A stretch of 64,000 nucleotides of DNA from Streptomyces sp. NBC_01264. GTDB taxonomy: Bacteria > Actinomycetota > Actinomycetes > Streptomycetales > Streptomycetaceae. The notes under the pieces are model-generated. The model did not search any database. It was not told the origin of the DNA and saw only the letters and a program-made list of their open reading frames with translations. Each line of letters starts with the position of its first letter. Within the stretch, counting starts at the first letter, position 1. The stretch is taken from the NCBI RefSeq assembly GCF_026340675.1, contig NZ_JAPEOX010000002.1, forward strand, positions 1 to 64,000. The letters are read 5' to 3'. Position numbers and translations under genes: made by a program. Below are positions 54,425-63,886 of this stretch, in pieces.

Positions 54425-55090
54425 CGCACCAGAGCGGACCAGGAAATGAGCGCCGGTGGCGCTCACCTTCTCCAGCATGTCGCGGGCGTCGAATGCGGCG
54501 TCGGCCAGCAGCAGCATCGAGGCATCTAACGCGCCGGTCAGACGGGTGGCGTAGCGAATCTCGCCATCACTCTCGGGGCCGAAGGCAGCAGCGAGCAGGG
54601 TCCGGGTGCCGCACTCGACGATCACCAGCAGACGCAAGAGCGGGTAGCAGGCCGCTCTGTGCTCCCCAGCCCGCTTGGGGTAGCGCCAGGTGACCTGCTC
54701 GTCCTCGGGCACATGCAGGCAGGTGCCATCGACCGCCACCGTGCGCAGGTCCCGGTAGTAGACGCCGGGACGGTGGCGCTCGCCGACGGGACCGGCTACC
54801 GCCTCGAACAGGGCCCTGAGCGGGCGGGCGCCCAGCCACCGCCGGGCCCGGGCCAGCGAGGACACGGCCGGACGCGCGAGGACCGTCCCGGGTAGGCGGG
54901 CGGTCAGCTTCTCCCAGACCACCCGGTAGGAGCAGTGCTCGAACAGGGCCAGGGCCAGGACGAAGTACACCACCACACGGGCAGGCAGCAGCCGTACCCG
55001 CTACTCCCGCGCTCCCGTCTCCTCAAGAACTGCGTCCACCAGCTCGAAATCGACGATCTGGGTCAACTCGCCCAGATGACCCGGTGCGTA
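54425..55090 (-). pseudogene. IS4-family transposase, N-terminal half, with in-frame stop
   Basis: The frame reads DFELVDAVLEETGARE, stop (TAG at about 55004), RVRLLPARVVVYFVLALALF, then SYRVVWEKLTARLPGTVLAR, TVAVDGTCLHVPEDEQVTWR (first Asp) and MLLLADAAFDARDMLEKVSA. It is lost at HFLVRSG. The internal stop and missing C-terminus make it inactive. Confidence 0.85.
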
Positions 55091-55243
55091 CACACCCGGT
55101 GCACTCCCGGCGCCGGGCATGGTGGCAGACTGCTCCTGCAACGGGACTCCCAACGATCTTCTCGCTTGGTCGCAAGATGATCTATCAGGAGTACCGTTCG
55201 TCTTTCATGACCGGGTTGCGCCGCCGGCCATAGGCTTAACGCA

Positions 55244-55598
55244 ACGGTGTTGGTACTTCCGCACCCCGCTGATCTTGATGAACACCTCGTCCAAGTGCCA
55301 TTTGCCGCCAGGCCGCGGGCGCCAGCGGCGCAGGGCGTTGGCGTAGGCCTGGCCGAACTTCAGGCACCAACGCCGGATGCTCTCGTAGGAGACGACCACA
55401 CCCTGCTCGAGCATCATCTCCTCCACCTCGCGGAAGGAGAGAGGGAAGCGGAAGTACAGCCGCACACAATGCGAAATGATCTCCACCGGGTAACGGTGAT
55501 TCGCATACGACGGCGTGCTGGACGACACGAACCCCACCCCTCGCCGGACGGACAACCCGAAGATCACCCCAGACCCCCACCGACAACGTGACAATGCC
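55244..55598 (-). pseudogene. IS6-family N-terminal fragment
   Basis: The outer tip CGACAACGTGACAATGCC ends at 55598. The coding part runs SSSTPSYANHRYPVEIISHC through KWHLDEVFIKISGVRKY, then stops matching. It is closely similar to the copy at 986-1625. The 150 bp before it (55091-55243) hold nothing recognisable. Confidence 0.85.
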
Positions 55599-55628
55599 CA
55601 GACAGACGATGTCAGACTGACGACACAC

Positions 55629-55682
55629 CGAAGCTCCGGTGATCGGGTGACTTGGTCGGTCCCCTTGATCATCGGAGCTTCG
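55629..55682. promoter_or_regulatory. Orphan ISAs1-type leader hairpin
   Basis: CGAAGCTCCGGTGATC and GATCATCGGAGCTTCG form a near-perfect stem. A similar structure (CGAAGCTCCG and CGGAGCTCCG) lies in the ISAs1 leader at 60201-60256, and CGAAGCTCTGATGATC occurs in the fragment at 54113. No transposase follows here. Confidence 0.5.
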
Positions 55683-55855
55683 ATGCATGCACCAAATGCC
55701 GCACTGAAGGTTCGCCACATCCCTGTGCCCAGCAGGTTCACCAGGCCATCAGGATTATTGAGTCAAAAAAAGGTTCGGTTGCCTGTTCTTTTGGTTCGTC
55801 GTCGCAGGTCAGCGAGCTCTCGGCAGGCAGTCGAACTATTTCGATTCAATATGAA

Positions 55856-58243
55856 TCAGACCTGGCCATTGACGCTTTCCGCGAAATGCTGGATATTGTA
55901 AGCGGATTTCGCGGCCGTCCCCGTATCGGAATGGGCGATGAGTCGTGCGCCAGGCCTGCTGGTTCCATTGGCCCGAGACAGGTCATAGTCCAAGATGGCC
56001 CCGTCTACATAGTGGCTCGATTCGTGGAGTATCACAAAGGCCTGCTGATCGCTTGAGAAGTCACTGAAGAACGTGTCCGTCACGTACACAGCCTTCCCGG
56101 TATCGGTCCACGCGGTGAATTTTGCCTTCAAATCCCCGCCACCACCGTAGCGATAGACAGGAATGTCACCGAGCACGCTAGTCATTCCTGTGAGCGTTAC
56201 CCTTATCTCTCCGAGAGATTTCTCTCTCCATGATTTTCCGAACCAGTCGACGAGCAACTTCTCCTCGCCCCCACTGACCGCAGTCTCAAAGTATGTGAGG
56301 GCATTCTGCGCGAAGCCGGCAGCGTTCTTCTTGGCAGCCTCCACCTGACCATTCTGGTCATCGTTCATCTCACCGGGCACGATCGGATCATTCTTCGCCT
56401 CTTCATCCTTCTTGCGTGGCGGCTCGTCATCCGAAGTGGCACCGCCCAGCAGTGTTTCTTCATTCCTGTAAATCGCCCGCGCGAACCATTCGATGTTGTA
56501 GGCACGCTCTAGACCCAGCCCCTCCCTGGCATTCGTCTTGATGCCACTAAGACCTGACCCTCCCTCGTCCGTCGTGGAGTAGTACATGTGGGTTGATTCA
56601 TGCAGAAGATCCAAAGCCTGCATCTGCGGATCGGTATCGTAGAACGAAGACGTCACATGCACGGGTATACCGGAATTCCCCGCGACGGTGAACGCCCTGA
56701 CTGAATCCGTGACATCAGGTCCTTGGCGTTTGTGATTTTTGTGCCAATTCTTCACCGGGATTTTAGCAAGTTTCACTGAAAGTTCTTCGTAGAGTTTCGC
56801 CGCTGCCGATACGGATTCTGGGGTCGGCTTCGCGTTCAAGAGGGTCGTGTAGAGCTTGTGAACCGTCTTCACATCCGGGTCCATTTCCTCGTGCAACCCG
56901 TTGGCAAGCTGCTCAAGGTAAACCGCGGCACTACGCGCAAGCTCTGAAGCGAACATCCTGGCCGCTTCGACCACTGACTTTTGCGTGTCATCAAGCTCGG
57001 GAGAATCCGCCCACTCCGCCTTGCGATGCCAATTCGATTTCTTGGTTGGCCGCGATCCCTTCTCACCCCGGACGTACGCCTTTTCCCCTCGCTTGTCCTT
57101 GATCAGAGCCTTCCACGTCCCCTCCTCTACTGGATGTCTTGTCGACACGCCACTGATGGTGGCATCGATCACCTCTGGGTATTTGATACCCGCCGGCTTC
57201 ATTGCGGCGACCCGGCGCTTCAATTTCGCGTCGAGCCGCGCGACACAAACTTCACCATTGTCCGTGGCCCAGCGCGGCACCAGCGCGGCAAGAATATGGA
57301 ACGGGTTTCCCCCTGGCCAGAGAACCTCAATCGTGCTCTCATGCTCAGGGGTAAACCAGGTTGGCCTATTCTCCTCGCTGAGTTCGTCATCATTGAACGT
57401 CGAAATGATATACTGCAGAGAAGGAATGAATGCATCTTGGTTGCGTCCACCCCACAGTCGAAGTACCGCTCCGTTCAGCATGGAGCCGCTGTCTTGGGTC
57501 AGATAGGCGGTGTGACCCCGACGATACAAATCCCAATCCTCTTCGCCTATCTCGGTCATGTTCTCTTTGATCTCGTCTCGAATGGCACGGTTTTGATTCA
57601 GCCATACATTCATTTTCAGGAGATCGGCTTGCGGCAGGGGGGGCGTTTGGGAATCATCCACCTTTTCCCCGGAGTGGCCATAGCCGGCCGCAATCACCAG
57701 CGAGGCAACATATTTATCCGCCGCAAAGGCGTACCAGAGCGTGCGCACTGCGGTTTGCAGTGCCTCAAGCTTATCTGGCTCAAAAATGCCAGCGGTTAGG
57801 ACACTTTCCCAGCTACACGCACTAAGGATATCTGCATACTTATTGATCGCCTGGCGGAGCTTTGGATTCTCGGCGAGCCGTTTACCCATAGCCGAGATCG
57901 CTTCATCCGAGACGGTGCTTGAATTTGCATTTGAAACGCGCTGCAGCTGCTCACCATAGGCCAAGGAATCGATCTGTTGCTGGATCATGCTCAGCAGGGC
58001 CAGATGTCGCTGCTCATTTTCCATGCTGACAAGACAGTCTCCATCGAGGAGCGTTTTCAGAAGTGCGATCTGATCCGCCGTGAGGATCGTCGGCAGTTTA
58101 ATGTCGAAATCAGACCGCCCATTAGCGCACCATAGCACGGCAATGTCTGCCTTGAGAGCTGAGGAGATCTCCGGGTTGATCGCAAGCCAGTTATACATGT
58201 AAGCATACTGCTGATGCGTAATTGTTGCGGCTGTGTTCTCCAT
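55856..58243 (-). CDS. Protein with three helical repeats and two M35-like zincin modules
   Basis: 795 residues from ATG 58243, with AAGGGGA 7 bp upstream. Residues 15-35, 119-140 and 211-230 share a W/R-L-x2-N-P/R-x-I/L-R-like helical motif, three repeats of an unfamiliar module. Residues 515-590 hold VHVTSSFYDTDPQ, the zinc motif H548-E-S-T-H552, Asp559 and AYNIEWFARA. Residues 690-790 repeat the layout: VYVTDTFFSDFSS, H740-E-S-S-H744, Asp752 and AYNIQHFAES. An HExxH followed by Asp and a later A-x-N/D-x-x-x-F-A helix is the pattern of deuterolysin/Aspzincin (M35) peptidases. No signal peptide is present. Composition is lower in GC than the flanking elements, and IS6/ISAs1 and IS701 remnants bracket it. 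Catalytic activity is inferred only. Confidence 0.72.
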   Translation of the reverse strand: MENTAATITHQQYAYMYNWLAINPEISSALKADIAVLWCANGRSDFDIKLPTILTADQIALLKTLLDGDCLVSMENEQRHLALLSMIQQQIDSLAYGEQLQRVSNANSSTVSDEAISAMGKRLAENPKLRQAINKYADILSACSWESVLTAGIFEPDKLEALQTAVRTLWYAFAADKYVASLVIAAGYGHSGEKVDDSQTPPLPQADLLKMNVWLNQNRAIRDEIKENMTEIGEEDWDLYRRGHTAYLTQDSGSMLNGAVLRLWGGRNQDAFIPSLQYIISTFNDDELSEENRPTWFTPEHESTIEVLWPGGNPFHILAALVPRWATDNGEVCVARLDAKLKRRVAAMKPAGIKYPEVIDATISGVSTRHPVEEGTWKALIKDKRGEKAYVRGEKGSRPTKKSNWHRKAEWADSPELDDTQKSVVEAARMFASELARSAAVYLEQLANGLHEEMDPDVKTVHKLYTTLLNAKPTPESVSAAAKLYEELSVKLAKIPVKNWHKNHKRQGPDVTDSVRAFTVAGNSGIPVHVTSSFYDTDPQMQALDLLHESTHMYYSTTDEGGSGLSGIKTNAREGLGLERAYNIEWFARAIYRNEETLLGGATSDDEPPRKKDEEAKNDPIVPGEMNDDQNGQVEAAKKNAAGFAQNALTYFETAVSGGEEKLLVDWFGKSWREKSLGEIRVTLTGMTSVLGDIPVYRYGGGGDLKAKFTAWTDTGKAVYVTDTFFSDFSSDQQAFVILHESSHYVDGAILDYDLSRANGTSRPGARLIAHSDTGTAAKSAYNIQHFAESVNGQV

Positions 58244-58388
58244 GAGTTCCCCTTATGTGGCGTGGAAGTTTTGGGGAAAAGCTCGATCATCTCGCTCCCC
58301 ATTGTCTTTTATATTCTGGCTACCAGTTTCCCGCAGGCAGCGGTGCCACGTGAATCCCGAAGGGGCGGTCCTAAAGGCACCGTTCAGC

Positions 58389-59888
58389 TACGGCAGCTGT
58401 AGATAGCGCTGCCTGTGCTCATCGTGGCTGGTCAGCGGGGTGATGGGGTGGGGTGCGGGCGTGAGGACGGCCGCCCTGATCATGACGTGGTGTGACGCAA
58501 CATCAGAACGAGACGGCCGCTTCGACCACGGTCGACGGAGCAGGCCACGACAGGGCCTTCGGGGCCTTGTCGGCCTCGTTGTCCGACTGCTTCGCCCGCT
58601 CCGAGAGCAGGGAGACGTTCGCGCGGATGACGCGGGGCATGCTGATGGAGCTCGAGGACGTCAACTGCTGGAGCCCGGCCGAAGCGATCGGCGAGCGAGG
58701 TCCGCACCGCCTGCATCATCTGCTGTCCCGTGCGGTGTGGGACGAACAAACGGTGCTGGAACGGACGGCGGCCTGGGCCGTTGACCTGCTCGACGACGGC
58801 GACGGGATCCTGATCGCGGACGAGACGGGGGACGCGAAGTCCTCGACCGACGAGGTGGCCGCGGCCCGCCAGTACTCCGGCTCGGTCGGCGGCGTGGCTC
58901 TGTGCCAGGTGGCCGTGCACCTCACCTTCGCCACGGCCGCCGGGCACTGCCTGATCGACCGGCGCCTGTACTTCACCAAGGCGTGGGCCGGCGACGAGGA
59001 GCGTCGTGAGCTGACCGGTGTTCCCGACGAGCTGGGCTTCGCGAGCAAGCCGCAACTCGCGGCCCGCATGGCTCGCGCCGCCCATCAGCAGGGCATATCC
59101 GCCTCGTTCTTCCTGGGCGACGAGGTCTACGGAGGGCGGGAGTTGCGTACGGCCTGCCGCGAGCTGGGCCTGCGCTACGTCGTGGGCGTGCGCTCCGATC
59201 GCCAGGTCACCACCCCGGCCGCGAAGCTGAGCGTGACCCAGATGGCCGCCCGGCTGCCGAAGCGGGCCTGGCAGCGGATGCGGACCGGTGCGGGGCAGAA
59301 GGGCGTACGTGACTACGACTGGGCGATGATCGAGGTCACCGCCGACGACACCCCGCCGCACACGACCGCGACGCGGGGACGTCCTTCCTGCTGGTCCGCC
59401 GGCACCGCTACACCCGCACCGTGTCCTACTACCGCTGCTTCGCCCCCGGGCCGGTGACCCTGGCAAGACTGGTGTCACTGGTGTGCCTCAGGTGGCGGGT
59501 GGAGGACGACTTCCAGGACGCGAAGGAGACCTGCGATCTCGACAAAGGCCAGGTCACCTGCTGGAACTCCTGGCGTCGCTGGAGCACGATCGCCCTGGTC
59601 GCCTACGCTTTCCTGGCCGTCGCCGCCACCCTCGAACTAGCCGCCCAGACCGGCCGGAACGACCCGTCGAGGCCGACCTCGTCCCCCTCAGCAGCCACGA
59701 ACTCCTCCGCCTGCTACGGGCCTTAATCCTCCCGCCGCCCCGACGAGACCGCCCCCACCTGCTGTGGTGGTCCACCTGGCGTCGCCGACATCAACAACGC
59801 GCCCGCCTCTGCCACCAGAAACGGCACACGTACGCCGACACCACACCATGATCAGAAAATTCAGCAGCCGCCATCTACAGCTGCCGTA
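58389..59888 (+). pseudogene. IS701-family element with frameshifted transposase
   Basis: The tips TACGGCAGCTGTAGAT and its inverse bracket it. The transposase opens at 58492 (MTQHQNETAASTTVDGAGHD) and has ILIADETGDAKSSTDEVAAA with the catalytic Asp pair, SFFLGDEVYGGRELRTACRE and YDWAMIEVTADDTP. Frames change near 59365 and 59660 before the normal end HTYADTTP at 59851. Both tips are present but the gene is broken. Confidence 0.88.
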
Positions 59889-60113
59889 TCTGTGGGTGTG
59901 GAGTGTCGCCAAGGCGCTGCATTCCTTTGTGGATTGGCGATGTTAAGACTCTATATCCGCGTGGCGAATAAATCATACGCGGAAAGTGCAATCCATCAGG
60001 CAATCAAGTTCCCGGACGAACCACCAGGGCTGGTTCAAAGTTGTCAGCTGACACGGCAGGTGGCTGTACTGAAGTTCGGCCGGGCCTACGCGAACGCGCT
60101 GCGCCGCCGGAGG
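59889..60113. other. Patch of ISAs1-like end and IS6 fragment
   Basis: AT-richer sequence (frame ANKSYAESAIHQAIKFPDEP, unknown) is followed by CAGGGCTGGTTCAAAGTT at 60025, an ISAs1-type tip. Then comes an IS6 fragment at about 60071-60113 (KFGRAYANALRRR), which the next ISAs1 element interrupts. Confidence 0.55.
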
Positions 60114-60290
60114 CAGGGCTGATTCAAAGTCCAGGTGATCATGTGACGGTGCTGGTCACTGCGGTGTGAGGCTCCTCCAGGTGGCCCGTCACGAACACAA
60201 CGAAGCTCCGGTTGACGGGGTGACCTCGCAAGTCGCCCTGAACACCCGGAGCTCCGATGTGCCGTCAGTCACGGCAGCTGTAGTTCTGGT

Positions 60291-61715
60291 TCAGGGCTGA
60301 TCGTGGCGGTGGTGTCGTTGCTGGTGGCGGGTGGTCGCGACGGCTTGGTGGTGGCGCCGCCAGGCGATCCAGTGCAGGACGTGGTCACGGTCGCGGGCTG
60401 GTGGGGGTAGCACAAGGGCCCGGAGGAGACGGATGAGCTCGGGGCAGGTCAGCGGGACGAGTCCGGGCGGCGGCTCGGAGTCTTCGTGGACGGCTGCGGT
60501 GGTGAGGGCGAGGACGGCGGCGGCGATCAGGGAGAACAGTGACCAGCGCATCCAGGAGTTCCAGCAGGTCACCTGGCCCTGGTCGAGTCCGGTGAAGCCC
60601 TTGCCGAGCTGGAAGGCTTCCTCGATGCGCCACCTGCGGCAGATCACTTCCACCAGCGTGGCCAGCGAAACGTCGCCGGGCGCCCAGCAGCGGAAGAAGG
60701 ACACCTCACCGGTGTAGCGGTGCCGCCGCGCGACCAACACACTCGTCCCGGCCCCGGCCCCGGCCCCGTTCTCGTTCTCGTTCTCGTTCTCGTTCTCGTT
60801 CTCGTTCTCGTTCTCGTTCTCGTTCTCGTTCTCGTTCTCGTTCTCGTCGGGAGTGTCGTCGGGGCGGACGTCGAGCCAGGCCCAGTCGTACTCCCGGGTG
60901 CCCTTGGTGCCATGCCCGGTCTGCCGGCGCATCCACTGCCCGGGCCGCACCCTGTTGACCAGTTTGCGGGCCTCCCGCCGGTGGCCGGCCCCGTCGGTGA
61001 CCTGGTACGAAGCCGGGATACCGACCACGTAGCCGAGATCCAGCGCGCGTATGCCCCGGCGCAGTTCGCGTCCGCAGTACACCTCGTCGCCCGCGAACCA
61101 GCGGGCCTCGATCCCCGTGGCGAGTGCGTCGGTGACCATGGCCAGTGCCTGCTGCGGTTTCGTCGCGAAGGTGACGTGCTCCGGCACCCCGGCCATCTGG
61201 CGGCGTTCCTCGTCCGCGGCCCAGTCCGCCGGGAGGTACAGGGCCCGGTCAAGGATCATCTTCGTGGTCGAGGTGACCGCCGCCAGGTGGACCGCCACCT
61301 GGCACAGACCCACACCGCCGATCGCCCCCGAGTACTGCCTGCCGGCCCCCACGCAGTCCGTGGACGACTTCGCATCGCCCGTCTCGTCCACCACCAGCAC
61401 CACTTCCTGCCCGGCGAGTTCACCGGCAAGCAGACCGGCGATCTCCCTGCGGGCCAGATCGTGATCGAACCGGGCCCGGGACAGCAGATGCTGCAACCGG
61501 TGCGGCCCCGGATGTCCCAACGCCTGCCCGAGAGTCCAGCAGTTCCGCGTGTCCACCTCGAGCAACAGCCCCGTGACCAGCTCCGCCGCCGTCGCCCGTG
61601 CCTCACGCCGCACGAAACAGCCCGCGACCACACTCATCGCCCTTCCGAAGGCCTCGCCCCACGCCTTCTCGGCTACCGTGGCCTCCACGGCCACCGCGTC
61701 TCGATACGTCGTCAC
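60291..61715 (-). CDS. IS701-family transposase with Asn-Glu repeat tract
   Basis: 474 residues, no frameshift. It has the N-terminal VVAGCFVRREARATAAELVT, the catalytic EVVLVVDETGDAKSSTDCVG, the second segment RWFAGDEVYCGRELRRGIRA, and the C-terminal FRCWAPGDVSLATLVEVICR and [16 protein letters not shown]. Between DWAWLDVRPDDTPDE and the next strand it contains about 13 Asn-Glu dipeptides followed by a Gly-Ala run. Both are coded by DNA microsatellites at the usual loop position, so the fold may tolerate them. Confidence 0.92.
   Translation of the reverse strand: MTTYRDAVAVEATVAEKAWGEAFGRAMSVVAGCFVRREARATAAELVTGLLLEVDTRNCWTLGQALGHPGPHRLQHLLSRARFDHDLARREIAGLLAGELAGQEVVLVVDETGDAKSSTDCVGAGRQYSGAIGGVGLCQVAVHLAAVTSTTKMILDRALYLPADWAADEERRQMAGVPEHVTFATKPQQALAMVTDALATGIEARWFAGDEVYCGRELRRGIRALDLGYVVGIPASYQVTDGAGHRREARKLVNRVRPGQWMRRQTGHGTKGTREYDWAWLDVRPDDTPDENENENENENENENENENENENENENGAGAGAGTSVLVARRHRYTGEVSFFRCWAPGDVSLATLVEVICRRWRIEEAFQLGKGFTGLDQGQVTCWNSWMRWSLFSLIAAAVLALTTAAVHEDSEPPPGLVPLTCPELIRLLRALVLPPPARDRDHVLHWIAWRRHHQAVATTRHQQRHHRHDQP
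60750..60846. repeat. Hexanucleotide microsatellite
   Basis: About three GGCCCC units are followed by about 13 perfect GTTCTC units (60768-60846) inside the IS701 transposase gene. Because the unit is six bases, copy-number change keeps the reading frame. Confidence 0.9.
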
Positions 61716-61814
61716 AAACGTTCATGATCACGGTGGCCATACCCATGCCTGCACCCACCCCAGCAAGTCCCTGAACAGCGACAACGACGGAACTACAGCT
61801 GCCGTGTCAGTCTG

Positions 61815-62947
61815 CCACCGCCTGCCTGGCCAAGTCGCCCTCGCGTCAACAACGCGAACTCCCCGGCACGGCAGCCCGGCTGGCCGTCCTGCCCGACCCA
61901 CGCGACCGGCGCGGACGTCGACACACCCTCACCTCGGTCCTGCCGACCGCCGCCTGTGCGGTCCTGGCCGGCGCCCGCTCCTACCTGACCATTGGCCAGT
62001 GGGCCCGCCACGCACCCCAAGACATCCTTGCCCGCCTGGGGTTTCATATGCGCGGACCGCTCGGCGTGCGCCGTCCGGCCTCGCCCTCCACCCTGCGTCG
62101 CGTGCTGACCCTGGTGTGACCCGGCGGGCTGGCCGACCTGCTTGGACACGATCCGACCGAGGCGGAGTCGGTCGCGGTGGACGGCAAGACCACCCGCGGC
62201 TCGCGCACCGACGCCGCCCCGGCCGCCCACCTCCTGTCCGCAGTCACGGCCGCCAGCCGCGCCGTCAGTCAGCTGCGGGTGCCGGACAAGACCAACGAAA
62301 TCACTGGCTCCACCGCCCTGCTGACCCCGTTCGACCTGACCGGCACCGTAGTGACCGCCGACGCTCTGCACACCCAGCGCGAGCACGCGAAGTGGCTGGT
62401 GGAGGTGAAGAAGGCGCACTACCCGCGGGTCGTCAAGGGCAACCAGCCGACCCTGCACACGGCGCTGAAGTCCCTGCCGTGGAAGGAGGTGACCGCCCGC
62501 CGCTACGACCGCGAGGCCGGGCACGGGCGGCGCGAGACCCGCTCGGTACGCACGCTCACCGTCACCGGCCTCGGCCTGGACTTCCCCCACGTCGTCCAGG
62601 CGGCGAAGATCCTGCGGCATCGCACCGACGCCAAGACCGGCAAGGTCACCCGACAGACCATCCACGCCATCACCGACATGACCGCGTGGGAGGCATCGCC
62701 GCAGCTCATCGGACGTCTCGCCAGGTCACAGTGGTGCATCGAGGCCGTCCACCACGTCAGAGACGTAACGTTCGCCGAGGACGCCTCCGAGATCCGGACC
62801 GGACACGGACCGGAGAACATGGCCACACTGCGGAACTTCGCGATCAACACCCTGCGGGACGCCGGCCACCACAGCATCGCCGCCGGACTACGGGAGGTCT
62901 CCTACACGCCGTTCACCCGCCCGCTCGACCTGCTCGGGCTGACCTGA
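61815..62947 (+). pseudogene. ISAs1-family transposase with in-frame stop
   Basis: The frame reads LPGTAARLAVLPDPRDRRGR, RHTLTSVLPTAACAVLAGAR, SYLTIGQWARHAPQDILARL and RRVLTLV, then a TGA at about 62117. It continues ADLLGHDPTEAESVAVDGKT (first Asp), VTADALHTQREHAKWLVEVK (second) and SQWCIEAVHHVRDVTFAEDA (Glu), ending LDLLGLT. The start codon region is also separated from its leader by the IS701. Confidence 0.9.
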
Positions 62948-63202
62948 CCAGCATCGCCACATGATCACCTGAACTTTGAATCAGCCCTGGGCGGGCAGGC
63001 GTGCCGAGTTCTGCAAGGAATGCCGGTTCTGGAATCTCATGAGACGGCCTCGGATGTAATACACTTCCCGCTTTGCCGAAAAAACCCATCCGTGGAGTGC
63101 ATTCCCAGTCTGCGCCGGCATCGCGACGTGCCGGTAGGGGCAACCGGCCCGATAGTCCCGGGCAGGGGTAAACGAAGGGGAGTATTCGTATACCGGAGAT
63201 CT

Positions 63203-63886
63203 TCAGTACGCACTGTCAACGTTGTCGATCGAGCCATAACGGGCGGCCGCATAGTTGGCCGCGGCCACGATGTTGGCGACCGGGTTGTACTGGGACTCCG
63301 CAGTGCCAGGCACGTGGTAGGCCAGGAAAGTCGGACGGATGACCTGGAGCAGGCCGATGGACGGATCACCGTCCCTGGCGTTGACGTCCCAGCCGTTGGT
63401 CGCCGACGGATTCCCACTGGACTCGCGCATGATGTTCTTGTAGAGACCGTCGTACGTACCCGGGATGTCGTGCCTCCTCATAATCTTGAGCGACTCCTTG
63501 ATCCAGCCGTTGAGATTGTTCGCGTAGACCGGAGTGCGGGCGGCCGGCCGCTCTGCGGCCCCGTCTCCTCGACGGCTCTTCTCGCGGTGAAGGCCCTTGT
63601 CGTGGTGGTGCGTCGACACGATGTGCCGGGCAGGCCCGGCATGCGTCTCCGCGACGGTCTGCTGAACGGCCAGGTACTCCAGGGCCTTCGGCCGCCCGCC
63701 GCCGATGACCTGGGTCCAGGCGGCGGGTACGGCCGCCATGGCCGTGGGGCTCCCTCCCGAGTGGGAGCCGACGGTGACGAGAGAGAAGGCAAGGGCTGCG
63801 GATCCCAAGGCGGCAACACCGACGATCGCGGCCCGGCGCGCCGGCATCGGTCGGTGGCTTCGGCCCGGAGCGCCGGTCTCAAGCAT
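63203..63886 (-). CDS. Secreted transglycosylase-like (SLT domain) protein
   Basis: 227 residues. The N-terminus (PARRAAIVGVAALGSAALAF) is a signal peptide with twin Arg-type charge. A Pro/His-rich spacer is followed at about residues 125-227 by an SLT-type lysozyme fold: KNIMRESSGNPSATNGWDVN with the presumed catalytic Glu155, DPSIGLLQVIRPTFLAYHVP and NIVAAANYAAARYGSIDNVD. It should cleave the glycan strands of peptidoglycan outside the cell. It lies alone. The 213 bp downstream, up to the ISAs1 end, hold nothing recognisable. Confidence 0.88.
   Translation of the reverse strand: MLETGAPGRSHRPMPARRAAIVGVAALGSAALAFSLVTVGSHSGGSPTAMAAVPAAWTQVIGGGRPKALEYLAVQQTVAETHAGPARHIVSTHHHDKGLHREKSRRGDGAAERPAARTPVYANNLNGWIKESLKIMRRHDIPGTYDGLYKNIMRESSGNPSATNGWDVNARDGDPSIGLLQVIRPTFLAYHVPGTAESQYNPVANIVAAANYAAARYGSIDNVDSAY

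Larger units (their letters stand above)
60270..61806 (-). mobile_element. IS701-family element, intact
   Basis: The tips CACGGCAGCTGTAGTT and its inverse are flanked by TCAGT at 60265-60269 and 61807-61811. It is 1537 bp long with one open transposase gene and is inserted in the ISAs1 leader. Confidence 0.9.
60114..62989 (+). mobile_element. ISAs1-family element with IS701 inserted in its leader
   Basis: The tips CAGGGCTGATTCAAAGTCC (60114) and, inverted, CAGGGCTGATTCAAAGTTC (ending 62989) share about 30 bp with a single obvious mismatch. The element carries an ISAs1 transposase and is interrupted at 60269 by an IS701. No target duplication is recognised around the whole. Confidence 0.88.

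Noticed and set aside
60768..60846. Possible CRISPR-like repeat
   Set aside because: The units are uninterrupted hexamers with no spacers and lie inside a transposase gene.
60720..61727. 335-codon plus-strand frame with a long Leu-Val repeat
   Set aside because: It is the complement of the IS701 transposase. The Leu-Val run is only the reverse reading of the GTTCTC microsatellite.
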